Shown here: one piece after another, positions 57,891 to 64,000 of the stretch
Layout of the letters: each line of letters begins with the position of its first letter
Position numbering within the stretch: the first letter of the stretch is position 1
Origin: Streptomyces atratus
GTDB taxonomy: Bacteria > Actinomycetota > Actinomycetes > Streptomycetales > Streptomycetaceae
Assembly (NCBI RefSeq): GCF_014648655.1
Contig: NZ_BMRN01000001.1
Location: 186,001 to 250,000, forward strand
Direction: 5' to 3'
Length of the DNA: 64,000 nt
Made by a program: the position numbers and the translations under genes
The notes under the pieces: generated by a model
Database searches by the model: none
The model's input: only the letters and a program-made list of their open reading frames with translations
Told to the model about the DNA's origin: nothing

Positions 57891-59131
57891 CGGTGTGCTC
57901 CTGCGGTTGCGTCGGACAGCCGGTCCGCGATGTGGCGCACCAGCCGTTCGAGATCGGCGCAGTAGACGGACGGGTTGGTGAAGCCGTTGTCTGCGCGGTA
58001 GCGGTGTGCGTAGTGGCCGCCGCCGCAGACGGTCAGCAGCGGGCAGGCGCGGCAGGCGGCGGCAAGCGCGTCGGCGCCTGCCTGGCGGGCGGCGACGCCG
58101 GGGTGGCCCAGGGCGTCGTCGAAGGTGTGGCGGAAGACGTCGAGCCCGGTGGCGGCGGCCGTGTCGTAGGCGGACTTGAGGGAGTCCACCTGCTCGATCG
58201 AGCCGTCGGTCTCGACCACGATCGCGTTGACGGGGTCGAGACCGAGGGACTCGGTGGCGGCGGGCAGGCCCAGCAGCAGGGCGATGCACTCCTCGAAGAG
58301 CCGCACCCGGGTCTCCCGGTGTGCGGCCGGCCACCAGCGGTCGAAGACGGTTATGAGCCAGTCGCCGTACGGGGTCGGGCGGCCCGAGCCCGGCCCCGCG
58401 GGGGCCGTTCCCGTACCGGGGAGGCCCGGCGGGGGATTCGTCCAGTTGCCGTGCGGCAGCAGCAGGTCCAGGGCCGGTGGGCACAGGGCGAGCAGCGACT
58501 CGTACATCTCTACCGGGTCGGTCCGCGGGTCGACGACGGTGAGGATGCCCGCGTACGCGTCGGGGTGCCGGTCGGCGAGGAGCCGGGCGCCGCGTGAGGC
58601 GGCGGGCCAGGAGGGTCGTCCCGCGTGGTCGGTGCGCCGGGTGTTGTGGGAGGCCAGACCGCCGTCGAGGCTGATGCCTATGCGTATGCCGTGCAGGGCG
58701 AGGGCGGCGATGCGGGCGTCGGTGAGCAGGGTGGCGTTGGTCTGCACGGTGGTGTGGACGGTGCAGTCCGCGGGCACCAGGTCGCGTACCCGGTCGGCGA
58801 GGGCGGCCAGCCGGTCCACGCCCGCGAGGAGGGGTTCGCCACCGTGCAGGACGAGGGCTACGTCGCGCAGTCCGTGGGCCGCGGCGTGTTCGGCGATCCG
58901 GTCCGCGGTGCGCTCCAGGACGGCGGGTGCGGCGGCGGCCGGGCGGGCGCGCCAGGTGTGGTCGGGGCCCTCGTAGAGGTAGCAGTAGCGGCAGGCCAGA
59001 TTGCACCGGCCGTGCACCTTGACGATGAACTGACCGAAGGGGACCGGGAGTCGGCCGGCGGCACCGGTGTCCACGCGCCGGGGTGAACGCGGCGTCGCCT
59101 GTCGAGACACTCCGGCACCCCCGTGCTGCAT
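57887..59131 (-). CDS. fxsB: FxsB radical SAM/SPASM peptide maturase
   Basis: About 414 residues from ATG 59131; GTG 59110 with GGGGG 7 bases upstream is equally possible. The radical SAM cluster motif is CNLACRYC (C-x3-C-x2-C) in FIVKVHGRCNLACRYCYLYE, followed by VLHGGEPLL and GISLDGG. The C-terminal SPASM-like part has CRACPLLTVCGGGHYAHRY and a last Cys in PSVYCADLERL. Related enzymes (FxsB, GrrM, XyeB groups) are known to make three-residue cyclophanes by joining an aromatic ring to a nearby Cbeta. The substrate gene fxsA lies 157 bp upstream. Confidence 0.88.
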   Translation of the reverse strand: MQHGGAGVSRQATPRSPRRVDTGAAGRLPVPFGQFIVKVHGRCNLACRYCYLYEGPDHTWRARPAAAAPAVLERTADRIAEHAAAHGLRDVALVLHGGEPLLAGVDRLAALADRVRDLVPADCTVHTTVQTNATLLTDARIAALALHGIRIGISLDGGLASHNTRRTDHAGRPSWPAASRGARLLADRHPDAYAGILTVVDPRTDPVEMYESLLALCPPALDLLLPHGNWTNPPPGLPGTGTAPAGPGSGRPTPYGDWLITVFDRWWPAAHRETRVRLFEECIALLLGLPAATESLGLDPVNAIVVETDGSIEQVDSLKSAYDTAAATGLDVFRHTFDDALGHPGVAARQAGADALAAACRACPLLTVCGGGHYAHRYRADNGFTNPSVYCADLERLVRHIADRLSDATAGAHR

Positions 59132-59288
59132 GTCTGCCGGGACGGCCCCCGTCGCCGGCCCGAGGCGAGTATCCCAGGCCTGCCGTGCGGGCAAACCCGT
59201 CCCGGGCCAGGATGTCCTGTTCAACCGGGCCCCGGACCGAAATCTTCCGGCTCCGGCCCCGTCCTGAGGAACCGCGGGGCTCCTCGTC

Positions 59289-59486
59289 TCAGAAGGCGCT
59301 GTTGAATCCCCACAGCATTTCCCGCGGCTGCTCGGCCCGGCCGCACAGATCCGCGACCACCTCGCTGAGCACCGGGTGGTCCAGTGTCCGCAGCGCCTCC
59401 AGATCGAGTTCCAGCAGATCCGGCAGCGCGTCCGGCCCGCCGGACGACCCACCGCCCGGCCCGCCATTGCCTGTCGACTCGCTCAT
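59289..59486 (-). CDS. fxsA: FxsA peptide precursor (FxSxx-COOH)
   Basis: 65 residues from ATG 59486, with GGGGAGG upstream. A Gly/Ser-rich N-terminus is followed by the conserved leader LPDLLELDLEALRTLDHPVL and SEVVADLCGRAEQ. The C-terminus is MLWGFNSAF, which satisfies F-x-S-x-x-COOH with Phe-Asn-Ser-Ala-Phe. FxsB probably links the Phe to the Ser or a neighbour. The preceding Trp is a second possible aromatic target. The gene is well placed between its regulatory gap and fxsB. Confidence 0.88.
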   Translation of the reverse strand: MSESTGNGGPGGGSSGGPDALPDLLELDLEALRTLDHPVLSEVVADLCGRAEQPREMLWGFNSAF

Positions 59487-59790
59487 CACGCCTCCCCGTA
59501 ACGCGTACTGCCGCATCGGGCACGCGGTCACTCGCTCGCCGTTGAGCGCGTCCCGCCGAGCCCGTGTCCCTGACACACGTACATCCACTCGCGTTGCGAT
59601 GACACCCGTGCTGTCTCACCCGCACCGGTCACCTCTGTACCGATGCCCCGCACAGTCCGACATACGCCTGTGTGAGCATGCCGTCGGCCGGTGTCGGTCG
59701 TACGCCGGTCGTACTTGACGCACATCTCCCGGAAGGCATCACACCGGGGTCGCCGTCCGGACGGACCGCCCGAACGCTCCCGCCCGGCAC
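59487..59790 (-). other. Upstream region of fxsA
   Basis: No gene is visible. A direct repeat CGGTCGTAC occurs at 59695-59703 and 59706-59714 (11-bp period), about 210 bp before the fxsA start. It could be a regulator site; no clear -35/-10 pair is seen closer to fxsA. Confidence 0.35.
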
Positions 59791-62700
59791 TCAGCGCTCC
59801 AGCTCGGCCAGCCGCTCGGCGGTCGCCTCGCCCGCCGCGCCGCCGCCGTCCGGCAGTTTGCGCCATTCCCGGCGGGCCGCCCGGTACGCCTCGCGTGCGG
59901 CCCGGGGACGTCCCGCCCTCTCGTATGTCATACCCCGCCAGTGGTTGGCTGTAGCACCCGACTCGACCGCCTGTCGGACCTGTTGTGGACTGTCCAGCTC
60001 CGCTTCTGCCGTGCCGGCCGCATCGGCCGCGCCCCGGAACGCCTCGGCCGCCTCGTCGAGCCGGGCCGGACGGTTCAGCACCCGGGAAGCGTCGAGGTGG
60101 GACAGGCCCAGTTCCAGCCAGCAGCGCGCCGCGGTCAGCGGGTCGGTCGCCTCCTGGGCCGCGAGCCCGAAGAGATGCTCGGCCTCCCGCAGATCGACCC
60201 GGTCCTCGGTGGCCCGGTGCCGCAGCATCAGCGCCCGCCCCAGCATCAGCAGCCGATCGGCCTGACGCGCGCTGCCCGCCGCCGTCTCCGTACGGCAGTC
60301 GCGCAGCACCCGTACCGCGGCGCCGATGTGCGCCCGGCCGTCGGACAGTTGGGCGCGGCGCAGCAGGGTGCCGCCCCATTCGGCGAGCAGATCGGCGTGG
60401 CCCTGCGAGTCGCGCGGGACGCCGCGCGCGGCGCGGGCGAACCACTCGGCCGCGTCGACGAGTTCGTCCGGGTTCCCGGTGTGTTCGTAACGGGCGACAC
60501 GGACTCGGGCGGCCCGGGTCTGGAGCAGGGCGCGCAGCCGCTGTTCCCGTACGGTCGCCAGGGCCTGCTCGATCAGGGTCGCCGCCTCGTCCGGCTCCTC
60601 GCCCGAGGCGAGCAGGGCGTCCACCAGGTCCAGCAGGATGCGCACCTCGGTGCCCATGGTGTGCCGGCCGCCGCCCTGCTCGAACGCCGTGCGCAAGGAA
60701 CGCGCCGCCTGACCGGCGTACACCCGGGACTGTTCGGTGTCGACGGTGGCCCCGGCAAGTCTCAGCAGGGTCCGGCCGTGCGCCAGCGGCAGGGTGGCGG
60801 GCCGGTTCTCCTGGTCGGGCCAGACGTCGGCGAACGCCTCCAGCATGCCGTAAGCGGCCTGCAGCAGGGCGGTGTCGCCGTCGAGCCGCCACTGCGCCTC
60901 CAGGGCCCGGACCCGCTCCAGCGTCAGCCGGAGCGCCTCGGCGGGATCCAGGCCGGGGGCCGAGCAGGCGGCCGTGTACTCGCGGTCGGCGCGCCGCAGC
61001 AGTTCCAGTGCGCCGCGCCGGTCGCCACGCCGCCGCCGGTCGTCGGCCGCGGCGTGCAACACCTTCGCCAGTACGGCCCGTTCGCGTGCCGCCCCGGGGT
61101 GCGCGGCGGCCCGTTCGGCGGCGTACTCGGCCTCGCGGAGCAGCTCGGCGTCGCCCTGGACCTCCCACAGCCGCAGAACGCAGCGCGAGTACTCCGCCCA
61201 CAGTTCGGGGTCGGCGCCCGGCCGCTCCTCGCGCTCCGTGGCCCCCCGCAGCAGCTGCACGGCGTCGATCAGGTACTGCACCATGCTGTCCGATTCGAAG
61301 TGCCGCACGAGGACGCGGGCGCTCTCCACCGCCGCGTTCGGCGTCTGGACGGGGCTCCGGTAGCCGTCCCGGTCGGTCTGGATGACGAACTGCTCGGGCA
61401 GGGGCATGAAACGCTCCAGTACGCGGACCGCGACCTCGGCGAAGGGATGGGGGACGCGCGACCCGCCGCTTGCGCCGCTCTCCCCGTTCTCGTCACCCTC
61501 TTCGATCTCCCCGTCGGGCGCGCTGTTCTCCATGATGTCCGTGGTGTGGGTGGACCACGACGATCCGTCCCTGCCCTCTCCGAGCTGGGCGAAGGCGAGG
61601 GCAGGGAAGTTCGGCCCGCCCTTCCCGAATCGCTGCTCGATGTACTGCGAGCAGTGCTTGAGTACGAGCAGCGCCTCGTCCCGGCCCAGCGGGCCGAGAA
61701 GCGCTTCCCGGACTCCGGGCGCGAACTCGTACCACTGGCCGCCGTCCTCGCGCCCGTCCTCGGCCCTGCTCCGCGTCAGCAGTCCGCTCAGCAGCACCTC
61801 GGCGAGTTCGGACGGGCCGGAGTGGGGCAGCATCGTGCGCTGCACCAGCTGCATCACGGGCAGATACAGCGGGGCCGCCGCGAGGTAGACGGCCAGCTGT
61901 CCGGCGACCGGAGAGGCCGCGGAACGGAAGCGACTGACCAGTTGGAGCGAGGACAGCCCGTCGCCGGGGCGCTGCGCGGCCGCCGCGGGCTGGTCGGCCC
62001 GCACCCAGCCGACGGCTCCGGAGATCCGCCCCGCGCCGGTGCCGGAGAGCAGCCTCGCCCAGGCCGCCAACGCACCCTCCACCGGCGGGAGTACGGGAAT
62101 CGCGAGAGCACCCGGGTGCACGGCGGGCCCCGTTCCGGCGTGCTCCGTGACCTTCAGTACGGCGGCGCCGCCGGGCCCGTCACCCCGGGACAGCGAACCG
62201 TAGGTGACCGGCAGCCTGGTGCGGTTCCACATCCGCTGCGGCAGGGGCTGGAGCACGGCGGCCGGGGCCTGCCCGGCCAGCTGGTGCAGCAGCCGGTGGG
62301 CCCGGCCGCTGTGCCAGAGCGGACCGGCGCAGTCGCTGACGAGGACGGTGACACGACGGCCGGTCGGATCGCTCAGCCGGTCCGCGGAGTTCAGCGGTGC
62401 GGCGGTCGGATCGGGGCTGCGGCTCACCGCGGCCGCACCGTCGGGCCCCTGATGCAGATAGCGCACCTGGACATCCCGAAAGGCACCCAACTGGCCGAAG
62501 ATTTCCTGTAGTTCGCCGAACATCCGGTCCCACACCAGCATCGAGGACGAGGCGTCCATGACGCACTGCAGCAGCGCCTCGCCCCGGGAAGCACCGCGGA
62601 ACACCGGCATGATCATCCCGCCGGCCCGGGCGCTGAGCTCCGCGGTCGCCGTCTCGTCGAGGGTGCGGCGCAGCGGGGGCGCGGCCGGGCGGTAGCGCTG

Positions 62701-63363
62701 CAACGGGCGGAGGGCTCGCTGGAGTTCGAGCGGCGCCGGGAGGGCGGGAGCGGCGGGTACGCCGACGGTGAGCGCTCTCGCCCGGCCGCCCCGGGCGGCG
62801 CTCCGTCCGCGCCCGGCCGGGCCGTCCGGGCGGGGGCCGCCGGGTGACGCGGTGCGGGGTACGGGGTAGAGGGCGATCCGCCGGTCGGCGTCGCCGAGGT
62901 CCCGCTGCTCCGCGGGCTCGTCGTCGTCCGGGGCGGGGTCCGGGGCTTCGTCCCCGGTCACCTGCGGGGCCGGCCGCCCGGCCGGACGGCCCGCCTCGGC
63001 GGGGCCGGCGGACAGCAGCGGCGTGGCCGCGTCGTCCTCGTCGTCCGGCGCGTCGGGGTGACGGGTCCAGCGGGCCAGCCAGAGGGCGTCGCAGAGCTGC
63101 TCGGCGTCGGGGTCCAGCCCGGCTTCGCGTAACCTGGCGACGAATGCGGGCAGCAGGCCTCCGCCGTGCGGCTCGGAGTCCGGCTGCGGCTCACGACCGG
63201 GCTCCGGCACCGGCCCGACAGCTCCGGGAGCTTCGGGAGCTTCGGGCTCAGTGCCCATAGCCTCACCCAGGACATGGGTGTCATAAGGCGCCACGACGTC
63301 ACCCGGACCACCGTCCGGACCGCGCCCCTCGTCCGGTCCGTGCCGCGCCTTGCCGTCGGCCAT
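59791..63363 (-). CDS. SAV_2336-type vWA-like protein of a MoxR-associated system
   Basis: 1190 residues from ATG 63363, with GAGGTGA 7 bases upstream. A Pro/Asp/Gly-rich, disordered start (to about 190) precedes an SAV_2336-type N-terminal domain, in which D270-A-S-S-S274 (CVMDASSSMLVW) gives the D-x-S-x-S MIDAS motif of vWA domains. The middle (about 350-650) is of unknown fold. The C-terminal 500 residues are Ala/Arg/Leu-rich helical repeats of TPR type (LLREAEYAAERAAAHPGAAR and many more). vWA proteins work with MoxR AAA ATPases, and one is encoded 7 bp upstream. Such pairs are known from ternary conflict systems of multicellular bacteria. Confidence 0.75.
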   Translation of the reverse strand: MADGKARHGPDEGRGPDGGPGDVVAPYDTHVLGEAMGTEPEAPEAPGAVGPVPEPGREPQPDSEPHGGGLLPAFVARLREAGLDPDAEQLCDALWLARWTRHPDAPDDEDDAATPLLSAGPAEAGRPAGRPAPQVTGDEAPDPAPDDDEPAEQRDLGDADRRIALYPVPRTASPGGPRPDGPAGRGRSAARGGRARALTVGVPAAPALPAPLELQRALRPLQRYRPAAPPLRRTLDETATAELSARAGGMIMPVFRGASRGEALLQCVMDASSSMLVWDRMFGELQEIFGQLGAFRDVQVRYLHQGPDGAAAVSRSPDPTAAPLNSADRLSDPTGRRVTVLVSDCAGPLWHSGRAHRLLHQLAGQAPAAVLQPLPQRMWNRTRLPVTYGSLSRGDGPGGAAVLKVTEHAGTGPAVHPGALAIPVLPPVEGALAAWARLLSGTGAGRISGAVGWVRADQPAAAAQRPGDGLSSLQLVSRFRSAASPVAGQLAVYLAAAPLYLPVMQLVQRTMLPHSGPSELAEVLLSGLLTRSRAEDGREDGGQWYEFAPGVREALLGPLGRDEALLVLKHCSQYIEQRFGKGGPNFPALAFAQLGEGRDGSSWSTHTTDIMENSAPDGEIEEGDENGESGASGGSRVPHPFAEVAVRVLERFMPLPEQFVIQTDRDGYRSPVQTPNAAVESARVLVRHFESDSMVQYLIDAVQLLRGATEREERPGADPELWAEYSRCVLRLWEVQGDAELLREAEYAAERAAAHPGAARERAVLAKVLHAAADDRRRRGDRRGALELLRRADREYTAACSAPGLDPAEALRLTLERVRALEAQWRLDGDTALLQAAYGMLEAFADVWPDQENRPATLPLAHGRTLLRLAGATVDTEQSRVYAGQAARSLRTAFEQGGGRHTMGTEVRILLDLVDALLASGEEPDEAATLIEQALATVREQRLRALLQTRAARVRVARYEHTGNPDELVDAAEWFARAARGVPRDSQGHADLLAEWGGTLLRRAQLSDGRAHIGAAVRVLRDCRTETAAGSARQADRLLMLGRALMLRHRATEDRVDLREAEHLFGLAAQEATDPLTAARCWLELGLSHLDASRVLNRPARLDEAAEAFRGAADAAGTAEAELDSPQQVRQAVESGATANHWRGMTYERAGRPRAAREAYRAARREWRKLPDGGGAAGEATAERLAELER

Positions 63364-63370
63364 CAGCGCA

Positions 63371-64000
63371 TCACCTCGGCCTGTCGAGTCGCTGGATGAG
63401 CAGATCGGCGAGGCGGTCGCGGCCGGCCGGGGCGGCGGCATCGGTGAGATAGATCGCGTTCAACAGCTGGTCGGTGGCGAGAAGTTCGCTGCGGGACCGC
63501 TCCAGGAAGTGGGCGATGAGGTCGTCCCCGGAGCGTGCCGCCTCGTCGCCGAGGTGGGCGCGTACGAAGGTCGCGAGCCGCTGGTGGTCGGGGCGTCCGA
63601 GTTCCAGGTGGATGCAGCGGCGCATCAGGGGCGCCGGGAAGTCCCGCTCGCCGTTGCTGGTGAGCACCACGAACGGGAAGGACCGGCACTGCACCCGGCC
63701 GCCCCTCACCTTCACCTTGTTGCCGTCGTCGTCGAGGACCTCCGCCTCGCCGTCGGGCAGCCGGTCGGCGATCCGCTCCAGCTCGGGGATGGCGAACTCG
63801 CCCTCCTCCAGCACATTGAGCAGGTCGTTCGGCAGATCGATGTCGCTCTTGTCGAGCTCGTCGATGAGCAGTACACGCGGCCGGTCCGAGGGCAGCAGCG
63901 CGGTGCCGAGCGGCCCGAGCCGGATGTAGCTGCCGACGCTCTGTGCCGATTCGGCACCGGGTGCCCCGGCCGCCGCACTGTGCGCGGCGATCTGTACATC
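63371..64000 (-). CDS. MoxR-type AAA ATPase, C-terminal part (cut by the window edge)
   Basis: 210 codons are visible; the 5' part with Walker A lies beyond the right edge. Walker B is VLLIDELDKSDID; then LLNVLEEGEF, VVLTSNGERDFP (sensor 1 region) and PLMRRCIHLELGRP (Arg-finger region). These match MoxR-family AAA ATPases, which remodel or activate vWA partner proteins. The stop is 7 bp before the ATG of the vWA-like gene, so the two are cotranscribed. It is probably the first or an early gene of the FxSxx operon. Confidence 0.8.
   Translation of the reverse strand, partial: DVQIAAHSAAAGAPGAESAQSVGSYIRLGPLGTALLPSDRPRVLLIDELDKSDIDLPNDLLNVLEEGEFAIPELERIADRLPDGEAEVLDDDGNKVKVRGGRVQCRSFPFVVLTSNGERDFPAPLMRRCIHLELGRPDHQRLATFVRAHLGDEAARSGDDLIAHFLERSRSELLATDQLLNAIYLTDAAAPAGRDRLADLLIQRLDRPR

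Overview
The window is high-GC actinobacterial DNA with strong G/C third-position bias, GTG and TTG starts, and typical actinomycete families: a conservon operon, an ECF sigma factor with a ZAS-type anti-sigma, a fused E2/E1 2-oxoglutarate dehydrogenase, Ku, and an FxSxx-COOH peptide system. It looks like a Streptomyces chromosome, with conserved chromosomal genes in the middle and variable, defence-like islands at both ends.

Left end (1-6.8 kb): the tail of a type 2 BREX (Pgl) locus. The C-terminus of PglZ is followed by brxD and brxHI. Between pglZ and brxD lies an inverted two-gene cassette with its own promoter: a DUF262 (GmrSD-like) protein and a CBS-pair protein with a HEPN-like R-x4-H tail. 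Next (7-14 kb) come a secreted S53 peptidase, a divergent NHEJ pair (Ku and a stand-alone LigD-type polymerase), a HEAT-repeat protein and a zinc ribbon protein.

Middle (14-53 kb): a lipoprotein/histidine kinase pair; a FtsW/RodA flippase-polymerase family protein with a class B PBP; an amidase; a deletion scar holding two gene stubs; an alpha/beta hydrolase; two divergent diiron oxygenase-like genes with a TetR regulator; a long nested inverted repeat in front of a membrane pseudokinase-PQQ protein; an NlpC/P60 hydrolase; a cvnABCD conservon operon ending in a styrene/indole-monooxygenase-like gene; a PP2C-like phosphatase; MarR; a GH25 lysozyme; a lipoprotein polysaccharide deacetylase; Lon with an HspR (HAIR) operator; an ECF sigma/anti-sigma/ABC operon that ends in a 32-bp tandem repeat; a spermidine-synthase-fold protein; a two-component system; and the 2-oxoglutarate dehydrogenase Kgd.

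Right end (53-64 kb): everything is on the minus strand. In transcription order it is a MoxR-type AAA ATPase (cut by the window edge), a SAV_2336-type protein with a vWA-like MIDAS and a C-terminal helical-repeat region, the FxsA peptide precursor, the FxsB radical SAM maturase, a HExxH peptide-modification protein and FxsT (TIR, NB-ARC, TPR). This is a RiPP cyclophane system fused in context to conflict-type NTPases. It and the cassette inside BREX are the strongest candidates for little-described biology here. All calls rest on reading the sequence and on remembered family features; no database search was run.
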